Source of the DNA: 21-14-0-10-47-8 sp966211795 | Lineage (GTDB): Bacteria > Bdellovibrionota > Bdellovibrionia > Bdellovibrionales > Bdellovibrionaceae | NCBI GenBank assembly: GCA_966211795.1 | Contig: CBIHNW010000023.1 | Span: 13,194-77,193, forward strand | Length of the DNA: 64,000 nucleotides | Reading direction: 5' to 3' | Shown here: positions 1 to 8,320 of the stretch, piece by piece | Layout: each line of letters begins with the position of its first letter | Position numbering within the stretch: the stretch's first letter is position 1 | Program-made: the position numbers and the translations under genes | Notes under the pieces: model-generated | The model's input: only the letters and a program-made list of their open reading frames with translations | Database searches by the model: none | Told to the model about the DNA's origin: nothing

Positions 1-87
1 ATGGAAAACTGAGCCTTCCACTCGAGAAAGTTTCCTCGAGCAGGCAGATGAAATATGGTCCAGCCATCCAGCTCGTGGGGGGCTTTT

Positions 88-1023
88 ATGAATCTGAAAT
101 ATGAATTGATAATGGCGGTGTTTTTGAGCTGTGCTTTATCGGCCTGCGGAAAAAAAACGGATGCCGGAACTCCGGAAAAAGAAAAAGCAAACCTGATCGA
201 AACCGCCAATGTTTCCGAAGTGCCCAACTTCGAAGTGACTCGCTTGGTGCCACGGCCTAACGAATCCGGATACGCTGGCTACATGGAAGGACGTTTCGGA
301 AGCTCTTGCCAGGTGCAAAGAAACTCGGCCGGCCAAATCGTGGCCTACAAAGAAAAGCAAGGCTTCGATTCCAGTCTGAAGATTGGCGACAGCGCCTATG
401 TCTCAACCCAACTGAGCAATCAAGAAGGCCATCGCAAGATGGAAGAAAAATACGAAGTCCATGCCATTTCAGATCTCAAGGCCAGAATCGATCGCACCTA
501 CATGTCGATGGATCTAGAACAAGCAGGAGGCGAGATCCTCACAAGAGCGGTCAAAGAATTTGATCACTGTCTGTGGATCGACGGCCAAATTTCCTGTGAC
601 GGCATTGACAGATCTTTGGAAGACTATCGACCCAATATGACGGCGCAAGGATTCGAGTATCTCAAATCTCATCCCGGCGGAAAATTCGAAAGCTGCACGA
701 TCGAAAATCAGGCCACAACAGTCTCCAGCAAAACCGAATTGGGTCAGCTCAAATTACAAGATGGAAAAAAGATCGAAGCCTTTCTCACCACTCAGACCGT
801 TCGCGGCCCAGTGACCTGCCAAGACCAAATCATGGGCGAAGGCGAAATGGTCACCTATTCCATCGCCAGCCTAGCCGTCAAAGCAATCCCCTCAATGGGA
901 GACCGAAACGGCCAACTCTCAACCTGCGGCGGCGTCACCGTCCTCAAATCCCACGTCGTCACGATCGCCGGCAAAGTCGTCGACTCGTACCGCTTCGAAC
1001 AATTAAAACCCGCACTCAAGTAG
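88..1023 (+). CDS. Putative lipoprotein of unknown function
   Basis: A 311-residue protein whose N-terminus is a signal peptide ending in a lipobox (L-S-A-C-G, Cys about residue 20), so it is probably a lipid-anchored envelope protein. I start it at the ATG at 88 rather than at 55, because a G-rich Shine-Dalgarno-like stretch lies just before it and the signal peptide then begins correctly. The mature part is hydrophilic with scattered Cys residues (for example C-x-V-Q, DHCLWIDG, TCQDQ, STCGG) that could form disulfides. I recognise no domain. It is followed by a long inverted repeat and converges on the AceE-like gene. Confidence 0.75.
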   Translation: MNLKYELIMAVFLSCALSACGKKTDAGTPEKEKANLIETANVSEVPNFEVTRLVPRPNESGYAGYMEGRFGSSCQVQRNSAGQIVAYKEKQGFDSSLKIGDSAYVSTQLSNQEGHRKMEEKYEVHAISDLKARIDRTYMSMDLEQAGGEILTRAVKEFDHCLWIDGQISCDGIDRSLEDYRPNMTAQGFEYLKSHPGGKFESCTIENQATTVSSKTELGQLKLQDGKKIEAFLTTQTVRGPVTCQDQIMGEGEMVTYSIASLAVKAIPSMGDRNGQLSTCGGVTVLKSHVVTIAGKVVDSYRFEQLKPALK

Positions 1024-1070
1024 ACGGACCCACACGGGTCCCAAAACACAAAAAGCAAGGTCCCTCGGAA

Positions 1071-1199
1071 CTCCGGAACTAGAAAGAGAAAAACCTCTTA
1101 AAAGGGACCTCCGCGCCCGCACGATGCGGTACCCAAGCGCGGCTGAGGCCCGGAAGGCCGTGTCCCTTTTAAGAGGTTTTTCTCTTTCTAGTTTCGGAG
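1071..1199. terminator. Long branched inverted repeat between convergent genes
   Basis: Arms 1071-1108 and 1162-1199 pair over 38 bp with one mismatch. The 53-nt loop contains ccgcgc/gcgcgg (1111-1116 with 1137-1142), a nested ccgca-cga-tgcgg hairpin (1117-1129) and ggcc-cggaa-ggcc (1147-1159), so the RNA would be a long stem with two branches. It lies between two convergent genes and probably acts as a bidirectional terminator, although the stem is far longer than an ordinary one. Confidence 0.7.
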
Positions 1200-1217
1200 A
1201 CTGAGCGCCGAAGCGCT

Positions 1218-4037
1218 CTAGTGTCTTTGCGGCCAGAGATCCGTCCATTTGGTTGGCGCGGCTTGCGTAAGCTGTGCCTCTCCCAGAACAGACTGGCTGA
1301 CTTTGACTTCTTCCAAAGCTGTTTCGGCCAGAACTTTTCCGCAAGCTTCCATCACGGATTCCCAATCGATGCCATGGTAAGCATAGATCTCGTTCGGACG
1401 ACCGCACTTCGAGTGATGGCGAACCGCCAAAGACTCGTGCCGAGTGCCGACGATCGAGCCCAAGTTGTCCAGCAAACCGGCTTCACCGTCGTGAACCGAT
1501 ACGATCGGAATGCGTCGGCCTGAAACCGTGACAAATTCGTGACCATTCAGTTGCTCGTTTGGATGAACGAAAAGGTTGCCGTTAATTCCGAGACCTTCTT
1601 TCAGATACTGGTAATCGTTGCCATGCGCTTGGATGCCGCAAACCAAATCTGGTGACGTCACCACGATGACGTTCGCGTAGATTCCACGGGCCAGCAATGC
1701 CTCGGACGCCTTGATCGCTTCGGTGGTCGGAGATCCCATCGAGAAAATATTCACGACGTTATCGCCTGGCTCGTAGCCCGCATAACCGCGGTAATCGATC
1801 AGGTAATAAGCACCTTGCAAAACTTCTTCGCGGATCTGATTCATGATGACCGTTTCATCTTGCGGAGCCAGCTGCGCTTCATCGATCGCGCCGTCCAAAG
1901 GATACTCGCTTCGGCACAAAGGCGCCGTGACATCTGACTTGAATCGCGTCTGGCGCTTCAAGTAAGTCGCCATGTCTTTTTGCTCAATTCCGCGAGTCAC
2001 GCCACGGATCAGAACGCCGTTACGGCCTTCGTTGTCGTTGAAGATGTGGCGACGAATCGATTCGCACAAAATCCAATCCAGCTCTTGGCAGAAGAAGGGC
2101 TCCCAAGTGATCTGGTTTGGAATCTGTATGTCAGACTTCCAACCGTGTTGAGCACCTTCCGGAGACAAGGTCACGCCCGACGGAGTTCCCACCAGGATGA
2201 ACGAGCTCTTCCAGTACAGGTTGTAAAAATACTGATCCAACGCGCGCTTGATGAAAAAGTCATAGACCGTCATCAGCGGCATCAAAGGAATTCCCAAGAT
2301 GTCTTTGATCTTTCCGAATGCACCCACGCAAGAGGTGACGTTTCCTTCGGCGATTTCGAAGCGGATGTAACGATCCGACACGTCTTCGCCCGGAACCAGA
2401 TCCGGAAGCTTGGCATCTTTCACGCCCAGCTCTTGTTCAAAGTCATGCACCACGGGCGCGCCGAAAATCTTTCCGTCCATCGCCGGATTCAGATTGGTCG
2501 AAGTTCCCACGTCCGGCGCCATCGAAACCAAAAGTTCCGCCGGCTGTTTCCAAACCAGCTCGGAAGCGGCCAAAGGTTTTTGAGTTTTTGTCAGCTCTTT
2601 TTCGTTCAGCGGAGTGTTGGCGATCCGCGTGAGCTTCGCCGTCAACTGTCCGAGCATCCACTGCGTGTGCGGGTAGCTGGCCATCTTGGTGTTGATTTCC
2701 AAAGACGGTGGCAATTCTCCGTGCTCCATGAATTTCTTCATGAAGTATTCTTGGTTGCTGGTCTTGATCGCATTTTGTTCTTTGATTTCCGCCAGCAATT
2801 GATCGCCGCGTTTTTTCAGGAACTGACCTTCAGGAGATTTTGGATCCAGGCGTTCGAACAAAGTCTCGCCCTTGATTCCTTGCTTCTGACGAAGCTCTTC
2901 CATCTCGTCTTCATTCAGCAGGGCCGAGTGATTGCCCGGAGCCGCCGCCATCTTCAAGCCCCAGCCTTTCAGCGTGTGGGCGATGATCATGGTCGGTTTG
3001 CGCGTGTTCTTCTTGCTGGCGAGCATGGCGTTGGCAAGCTCTTGCATGTCGTGGCCGCCCAAATCGCGAAGCGCATCGAACAGATCCTGATCGCTGACCG
3101 AATCCAAAAACTTTTTCATGTTCGGATGTTCTTTGGCGATGCCTTTTTTCAAGGCCTTCATGTCGTGCACCAAAAGCAAAGCTTGGAATTCGTAATCTTC
3201 CAATTCATTTTCCAAAAAGTTTTTGAAAACTTCGCCGCCCGCCATTTTGAAAAGTTCCAAACGCTTGCGACCGTGCTGAACCTGAATCACTTCCCAGCCG
3301 TTGGCGTGCATCATGTTCTCGATGCGAACGGCATCCGTTCCACCCATGATTTTTTTATTGGTGATGCGATGACCATCCAGAGACTGACGGTTGTAATCGA
3401 CGATCCAAGTCAGGTTGCCGATTTCACGTTCCGCAAAATCCGGAATCGCTTCGTACATCGAGCCTTCACGGAATTCAGAATCTCCGCAAACCGCCCAGAA
3501 ATGCGCATCTGGCACCTTGTAATCATGATCCTTCGCGAATCGGTAAGCCAAAGCAAGATAACCGGCTTTGACCGGCGGAATGCCGACGGTTCCTGACGGA
3601 AAGAAATTGTGGTGATCGCTATCGTAGGCCGAGTGATAAGACTGAAACACGGGCTCGCCATTTTGCGAGTACTTGCGAAGTCCCATCATCGCCGTATTGG
3701 CCTCTTCCAAAGTCAGTTTTGAAAAATCCGGCTTCAGAAATAGATCCAGCAGATAATTGTAAGCGTGATCGGTCGGCGAGGCATGAGGTTTGTTGGCGAT
3801 GTGGTCGAAACCTGTTTTCACCAGCAAGTGCAGGGCACCCATGATGTGCAGCGAGCTGGCGCTGGCAGAAGCGTGACCACCGACTTTGGGATCTCCCTTT
3901 TCTTTATCGCTGCGATGATTGGCCTGAAAAATCATCTGCGTCGCCAAATAGTGCGCGCGACGGGCAATCACATCCAGCGTGTTTTTTAATTCATTTTTCG
4001 AATCATTTTTTTCGTTTTTGACGTCGTTCTTCGCCAT
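1218..4037 (-). CDS. Divergent AceE/transketolase-like ThDP enzyme (E1-type)
   Basis: A 939-residue thiamine-diphosphate enzyme with the overall order of homodimeric pyruvate dehydrogenase E1 (AceE). It has an N-terminal GGHASAS segment, a pyrophosphate-binding region GDSEFREGSMYEAI, then VDYNRQSLDGHR, a central second domain (EGNVTSCVGAFG, TLSPEGAQHGW) and a C-terminal transketolase-like domain. The usual GDG of the ThDP motif reads GDS here. The ATG at 4037 is preferred over the upstream in-frame start because aaagagg lies 9 nt before it. The first 20 residues are rich in Lys/Asn/Asp. No E2 or E3 gene is nearby, so substrate and complex membership are open; a related 2-oxoacid or transketolase activity is possible. 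Confidence 0.75.
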   Translation of the reverse strand: MAKNDVKNEKNDSKNELKNTLDVIARRAHYLATQMIFQANHRSDKEKGDPKVGGHASASASSLHIMGALHLLVKTGFDHIANKPHASPTDHAYNYLLDLFLKPDFSKLTLEEANTAMMGLRKYSQNGEPVFQSYHSAYDSDHHNFFPSGTVGIPPVKAGYLALAYRFAKDHDYKVPDAHFWAVCGDSEFREGSMYEAIPDFAEREIGNLTWIVDYNRQSLDGHRITNKKIMGGTDAVRIENMMHANGWEVIQVQHGRKRLELFKMAGGEVFKNFLENELEDYEFQALLLVHDMKALKKGIAKEHPNMKKFLDSVSDQDLFDALRDLGGHDMQELANAMLASKKNTRKPTMIIAHTLKGWGLKMAAAPGNHSALLNEDEMEELRQKQGIKGETLFERLDPKSPEGQFLKKRGDQLLAEIKEQNAIKTSNQEYFMKKFMEHGELPPSLEINTKMASYPHTQWMLGQLTAKLTRIANTPLNEKELTKTQKPLAASELVWKQPAELLVSMAPDVGTSTNLNPAMDGKIFGAPVVHDFEQELGVKDAKLPDLVPGEDVSDRYIRFEIAEGNVTSCVGAFGKIKDILGIPLMPLMTVYDFFIKRALDQYFYNLYWKSSFILVGTPSGVTLSPEGAQHGWKSDIQIPNQITWEPFFCQELDWILCESIRRHIFNDNEGRNGVLIRGVTRGIEQKDMATYLKRQTRFKSDVTAPLCRSEYPLDGAIDEAQLAPQDETVIMNQIREEVLQGAYYLIDYRGYAGYEPGDNVVNIFSMGSPTTEAIKASEALLARGIYANVIVVTSPDLVCGIQAHGNDYQYLKEGLGINGNLFVHPNEQLNGHEFVTVSGRRIPIVSVHDGEAGLLDNLGSIVGTRHESLAVRHHSKCGRPNEIYAYHGIDWESVMEACGKVLAETALEEVKVSQSVLGEAQLTQAAPTKWTDLWPQRH

Positions 4038-4139
4038 AGGAAATCCTCTTTCGTCATGTGAAGCAAATACTCTAAGCCGGAGGAAAGTAACACCGATCTC
4101 TCGGACACGCAAAATAGATGAAAAATGTACTGGCTCGCA

Positions 4140-5087
4140 TCAAGCTTCGAGGATGAAATCCCAGCGAATTTTGATGGTGCCATCAGGCTCGACAATGCCG
4201 TTCGGCGGGTTTGGAAAGGGCGCGGCCTCTTGAAAGGCTTCGATGGCGGCCTGATCCAGATCGCGGACACCGGAATCGCCGACGACCTGTACTTTTACAA
4301 GGTGGCCAACGCGGTCCAAGGTGATCAAAAGTTTTGTGACTTTGTCTTCCGAAGAGGCAATCGAGCGCCCTTCCTTGACGATCTTGGCCAGTTTCTCGCG
4401 AACTTTACCACCCCAATGCTGATTCAGTTGGCGACGGATGCGAGCGTAAAAAGTGTAATAAACGAATTCACGAGTGGACAGCAGGGTTTCCATCCCTTTG
4501 TCTAGGTCCTTCAGATAATCGGTGGTCTGGCTGGCTTCGGCTCCGGCGATGCCCGGTGTTTCGTTGCGGGGATTGGCCTGAGCTTGCTTTTGAGGCTTGG
4601 TCTTTTCGAAGGCCTGCTTCAATGCATCTTGATCCAAAGTTTTTTCCAGCTCGCGCTCTTGCTGCTGCTTTTTTTCCACCATCTTTTCTAGATTCATTTC
4701 TGGTTTTAGGTCCTGCAAATTCAATTTCGGTTTGCCATTTTGGCCCTGGAAATTTTCCTTCGCTTCACGATTGCGGAAGTCTCCCAATTTGGTGGCCACG
4801 GTCTGCTTTTTAACAACCTGATCGTGAGCACTGAGAAATTTTGCCTGGTCGGACTTTTCATCATTGAGGGCGTTTTCATTTTGCTCGACCACTTGCAATG
4901 GGTCCAGTGGGGGCTTGGACATATCCTTCGGCATTTCGGCCGGCGGCGTCTCTTGATAGGAGACCTCGATCACTTCGTGCTTCATGGGCTCAAGCAACTT
5001 TGGAAGAACAAAGGAAGACAGCATGAAAAGCGTATGCAGTAAGAGCGAAGCAATCAAACTGTGACGGAGCTGCCATTTCTTCATCAA
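4140..5087 (-). CDS. TonB/TolA-family energy-transducing protein
   Basis: 315 residues with an N-terminal cytoplasmic stub, one membrane segment (about residues 9-29), a long charged periplasmic stretch rich in Gln/Lys/Glu that resembles TolA and is probably helical, and a C-terminal TonB-like domain (about 215-315). That domain contains the typical pattern VTLD-like LLITLDRVG, then DLDQAAIEAFQEAAPFPNPP and a final IRWDF strand. Proteins of this type couple the proton-motive force to the outer membrane together with ExbB/ExbD or TolQ/TolR, none of which is encoded nearby. The gene is divergent from the PP2C gene. The second Met (5084) is an equally possible start. Confidence 0.8.
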   Translation of the reverse strand: MMKKWQLRHSLIASLLLHTLFMLSSFVLPKLLEPMKHEVIEVSYQETPPAEMPKDMSKPPLDPLQVVEQNENALNDEKSDQAKFLSAHDQVVKKQTVATKLGDFRNREAKENFQGQNGKPKLNLQDLKPEMNLEKMVEKKQQQERELEKTLDQDALKQAFEKTKPQKQAQANPRNETPGIAGAEASQTTDYLKDLDKGMETLLSTREFVYYTFYARIRRQLNQHWGGKVREKLAKIVKEGRSIASSEDKVTKLLITLDRVGHLVKVQVVGDSGVRDLDQAAIEAFQEAAPFPNPPNGIVEPDGTIKIRWDFILEA

Positions 5088-5217
5088 GATCCTCTCTCTG
5101 TCTTGTCGGAAAAATCTCGCGAACGTTAAAGTATTTCCGGAATGAAGAAGTCTAGATCTGCAGGTCTGGGCTTCGTTTTTGATTGGCCGTTGGGGGCACT
5201 GTTTCTAAACTGAAATC

Positions 5218-5937
5218 ATGCAGATAGATGTTTGGTGCAAGACCGATAAGGGACTTCGCCGCGACTCAAATCAAGATTCTTATCTCATCAATAAAGAGTT
5301 GGGATTGTATGTCGTTGCCGACGGCATGGGTGGCCACTCCGGAGGCGAAGTCGCTTCCGCCATGGCTGTTAAAACAGTCGAAGAGTACATCGCAAAAAAT
5401 CACACGGCGATGAATGGCCGCGAACTTTTGACCAAGGCTTACCAAGAATCCAGTCGCAAAATTCACGAACGCGCGGCCGTCGAAACGCGTTTGATGGGCA
5501 TGGGTACGACCATGGTCTTGATCTTCGTCAAGGGCTCGTCGGTATTCATTGGTAATGTTGGTGATTCCCGAGCCTATCTTTTCCGCAAGCCATTTTACTG
5601 GCAGGTGACGGAAGATCATTCCTTGGTCAACGAGCAGTTGCGGGCCGGCATCATCCGCGAAGACCAGCTGGCGACATTCGCGAACAAGAACGTGATCACT
5701 CGCAGCGTTGGTTACGAAAAAGATGTTCAGGTGGACGTTGTCCAGCGCGAAGCCTCGCCGGGCGACTGTTATTTGATTTGTTCCGATGGTTTTTCAGGTC
5801 TGGTCAATGATTCGGTGGCATCGGATCTGCTAAATCGTTCAGCGATGGAAAAAGTTCCGGACGCTTGCATCGCCAAAGCCCTCGAAAATGGCGGGGATGA
5901 TAACGTCACTGTCATGTACCTCCATATCAAAGCTTGA
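5218..5937 (+). CDS. PP2C-family protein serine/threonine phosphatase
   Basis: A 239-residue stand-alone PPM/PP2C phosphatase, close to the usual bacterial length (PrpC/Stp type). The metal-binding motifs are all visible: RRDSNQDSY near the N-terminus, VVADGMGGHSGGE (about 33-45), GTTMV, GNVGDSRAYL, CSDGFSGLV and the final GGDDNVTV. It should remove phosphate from Ser/Thr residues in the cytoplasm using two metal ions. No partner Hanks-type kinase is adjacent, so its substrates cannot be read from context. The next gene, an M23 peptidase, is in the same orientation but 174 bp away. Confidence 0.92.
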   Translation: MQIDVWCKTDKGLRRDSNQDSYLINKELGLYVVADGMGGHSGGEVASAMAVKTVEEYIAKNHTAMNGRELLTKAYQESSRKIHERAAVETRLMGMGTTMVLIFVKGSSVFIGNVGDSRAYLFRKPFYWQVTEDHSLVNEQLRAGIIREDQLATFANKNVITRSVGYEKDVQVDVVQREASPGDCYLICSDGFSGLVNDSVASDLLNRSAMEKVPDACIAKALENGGDDNVTVMYLHIKA

Positions 5938-6111
5938 TCACTTGTTTGAAAATCAACATTTTAGATTTGGAATTTTCGGTCAGTCGTGCACGGTTGGGTG
6001 GCTTTTGGGTCGCGGCTTTGGTCTGAATTTGGGCTGGAAATAAATGCTTAGCGTTAGGAGCGGTGTTTTTATGTTGGCGTGTCTTCGGACCGCTTCGTAG
6101 ACTGAACGAAC

Positions 6112-7131
6112 GTGGAAAAAATTGCGAACGAAAAGAAAAAAGTAACTCTCTTCCTGGTCACGAATGATGCCGGGCAGACTCGCAAGATTGTCATCCCGGC
6201 AAGCTGGGTGAAATCCATTTCCTTATTGGCCGGGATCTTGGTCCTGGCGATGATCGCGTCTTTCGTTGATTACTTGGGACTGTTGGCCCAAACCGCCGAA
6301 AACAAGCGATTGACGGCCGAGAACGCGCAGCTGATCAAACAATTCCAAGTCGTCGAGGGCAAAGTTCAAGCTTTGGAAACCAGCCTCGAACGCGTTAAAA
6401 CTTTCACCACCAAATTGAAATTGATCACCAATGTCGAGGGCGAAGATCGCTCATTGAAATTGGCGATGGGCGTGCAGCCTCCACCAAATCAACCGGTGGA
6501 AGAGTTTGATCAACCCGTTGAACAACGCGGGAAAATCGGCGACCTCGAAAAAGCGGATGCCGAGTTCAACGAGAAAAAACCGGTGGACGAACAAAATGGC
6601 GAGCTGACGATTGAAGACCACCGCGATTACGCCTCTCTCGCCATTCGCATTGATCGCACGATCAAGGACTCTCAACTTCGCGAACAAAGCGTTCTCGATT
6701 TGTGGGAATCCCTTAGCGAGCGTCAGTCTCTGCTCAACTCGACGCCGAACATTCGTCCGGCCAAAGGCTGGTTCACTTCGCGCTTTGGTTACCGCGTGTC
6801 TCCGTTCACGGGCCGACCGGCCCTGCACACGGGTCTTGATATTGCGGCGGCACCGGGCTCGCCCGTCTACGCGACCGCTGATGGTATCGTGACCTTTGCC
6901 GGTTACGATGAAGGTTACGGAAAATTGATTTCGATCGATCATGGTTACGGTGTGACCACGCGTTTTGGTCATAACGCTCAGATCTACGTTCAGGTCGGCC
7001 AAAAAGTTTCTCGCTGGGACGTGATCGCATCTGTTGGAAATACGGGTCGCTCGACGGGACCTCACTGTCACTACGAAGTTCGCGTCAACGGTGTTCCCCG
7101 CGATCCGGCTCTCTATATCTTAGACGAATAG
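6112..7131 (+). CDS. Membrane-anchored M23 (LytM-type) peptidase
   Basis: 339 residues starting at a GTG. It has a short cytoplasmic N-terminus, a membrane segment (about 33-52), a predicted coiled coil (about 55-95) and a C-terminal LytM/M23 domain. The zinc motifs are intact: HTGLDIA gives H-x3-D and HCHYEV gives H-x-H, so it should be an active peptidoglycan endopeptidase, unlike the degenerate EnvC/NlpD activators. The topology resembles MepM-like enzymes and stalk-type peptidases that act in the periplasm during wall growth or division. The ribosome-binding site is weak; a 9-codon ORF with a good Shine-Dalgarno lies just upstream (6071-6100) and might couple translation. Confidence 0.9.
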   Translation: MEKIANEKKKVTLFLVTNDAGQTRKIVIPASWVKSISLLAGILVLAMIASFVDYLGLLAQTAENKRLTAENAQLIKQFQVVEGKVQALETSLERVKTFTTKLKLITNVEGEDRSLKLAMGVQPPPNQPVEEFDQPVEQRGKIGDLEKADAEFNEKKPVDEQNGELTIEDHRDYASLAIRIDRTIKDSQLREQSVLDLWESLSERQSLLNSTPNIRPAKGWFTSRFGYRVSPFTGRPALHTGLDIAAAPGSPVYATADGIVTFAGYDEGYGKLISIDHGYGVTTRFGHNAQIYVQVGQKVSRWDVIASVGNTGRSTGPHCHYEVRVNGVPRDPALYILDE

Positions 7132-7369
7132 TCTTCATCGCCCATCCAACTGCGACAGTCTGTTTTAAAATAAGCAAATTATTTTTTTTTGAAAACCGTC
7201 TGACAAATTGATTTTCTACTCAAGTGACTGGTCTTTCTTCAGATTTGCAAAACAATTCATTTTTGAATCCAACAACTCCTATTTTTTTAGCGAATGAGCT
7301 CTTCGATTTTTGAAAAGGGAATCGTCAAGTTTTTTGACAGGTGATCGGTTTGTATCTCGTCAGTTGAAA

Positions 7370-7444
7370 AAGTGGAAGTTTCCTCGAACATGTTGGCGAC
7401 TGGACTTGGCCCCGCTTTTGTAACTCTTCCACTTGAGGAGGGGG
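7370..7444 (+). promoter_or_regulatory. Leader hairpin next to the Shine-Dalgarno of the following gene
   Basis: A perfect 9-bp inverted repeat, aagtggaag (7370-7378) and cttccactt (7426-7434), ends one base before the very strong Shine-Dalgarno aggaggggg (7436-7444). It might control access of the ribosome. The 333-bp gap 7132-7465 that contains it is AT-rich and otherwise holds no gene that I can support. Confidence 0.35.
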
Positions 7445-7465
7445 ACAACACTGTCTCACTTTGAG

Positions 7466-8152
7466 ATGAAGCGGAAGCAACTACAAAAAATTGGAATCAG
7501 TGCCTTGATGGCGCTCGCTCCATGCTTGTCGAAGGCCGCGATCCCTCGCTATTACTTTCCCGCTTATTCTTATCAATGCCAAGCAAACGAATCTTCACGT
7601 GCTCCGGCTTCCATCAATCACGCGGCCATCATGGTGGCAACGCCTTCCAAGATTTTTTATGGTGAAGACGGAACTTCGATTTCGCCGGAATTGATCGCGA
7701 ATTTTAATCAGGTGAAAGCCAACGACAAACCGCTGGATGTGGTTTTGTTCATTCCTTTGGACATGCAACCGACAAACGACGCCGCCTCGGTGATGGCCCA
7801 AGTTGCGGATCGGTCGATGACCAGTCTCCTCAATTCCGAGTCCGTTCGGCAAAGCACCGTGGGGCAAGCTGCCACAACGGTTGAGCAAAAAATGAAACAA
7901 GAAGTGGTCATCGGCGGCAGCGACCCGCAGTCCGTGCAACATAAATTTAATTTCAACGTTCAGGCCTTTCAGGCCTTGGCCCAAGTTCAATACACGGGCT
8001 ACACCAACGCCGCCATCAAATACAAAATCGCCGAATCCAAAGTCGCGATCGAAATGTTCAAACGATTCTACGGCAACCGTGACTTGGTCTTCAGCCACAC
8101 CATGGGCCGAGAAAACAGGATATCAGAGGTCAGCGTCCGCTGGACCTTCTGA
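7466..8152 (+). CDS. Secreted protein of unknown function
   Basis: Read from the ATG at 7466 this is a 228-residue protein with a basic N-terminus (MKRKQLQK) and a hydrophobic signal segment ending near SKAA-IP. The start is uncertain. The strong Shine-Dalgarno aggaggggg ends at 7444, 21 nt before this ATG, so initiation at the in-frame CTG at 7451 would fit the spacing better. The mature protein has no domain I recognise; it is Gln-rich and moderately polar and ends in a strand-like VSVRWTF, which would fit a periplasmic or outer-membrane-associated protein. Its stop codon is part of the long inverted repeat that follows. Confidence 0.6.
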   Translation: MKRKQLQKIGISALMALAPCLSKAAIPRYYFPAYSYQCQANESSRAPASINHAAIMVATPSKIFYGEDGTSISPELIANFNQVKANDKPLDVVLFIPLDMQPTNDAASVMAQVADRSMTSLLNSESVRQSTVGQAATTVEQKMKQEVVIGGSDPQSVQHKFNFNVQAFQALAQVQYTGYTNAAIKYKIAESKVAIEMFKRFYGNRDLVFSHTMGRENRISEVSVRWTF

Positions 8153-8248
8153 TGAAACGTCCTCATAACTCCAAATCCTTCGTTGTTGCGCTGAAAGCGC
8201 ACCTTCGGTGCGACGTCCTCGACTTTGGAGCTATGAGGACGTTTCATC
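8151..8248. terminator. Long branched inverted repeat between convergent genes
   Basis: Arms 8151-8175 and 8224-8248 pair over 25 bp with one mismatch, starting inside the TGA stop of the upstream gene. The 48-nt loop holds two further small hairpins, gcgc-tgaaa-gcgc (8188-8200) and gcacc-ttc-ggtgc (8199-8211). The plan, a long stem topped by two short stems between convergent genes, is the same as at 1071-1199, although the sequence is different. It is probably a bidirectional terminator. Confidence 0.65.
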
Positions 8249-8320
8249 GCGCGTGGTCTGTCAAAAGGGAAATCGGGGAGATTCTTTTGGGAATACCGAT
8301 GTGATGGTTAATTATAATTC

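Noticed and set aside
1980..3596. 538-codon plus-strand ORF
   Set aside because: Lies wholly inside the AceE-like gene on the other strand; Arg/His/Phe-rich composition of an antisense shadow and no ribosome-binding site.
6451..7071. 206-codon minus-strand ORF
   Set aside because: Antisense shadow of the M23 peptidase, whose zinc motifs make that frame certain.
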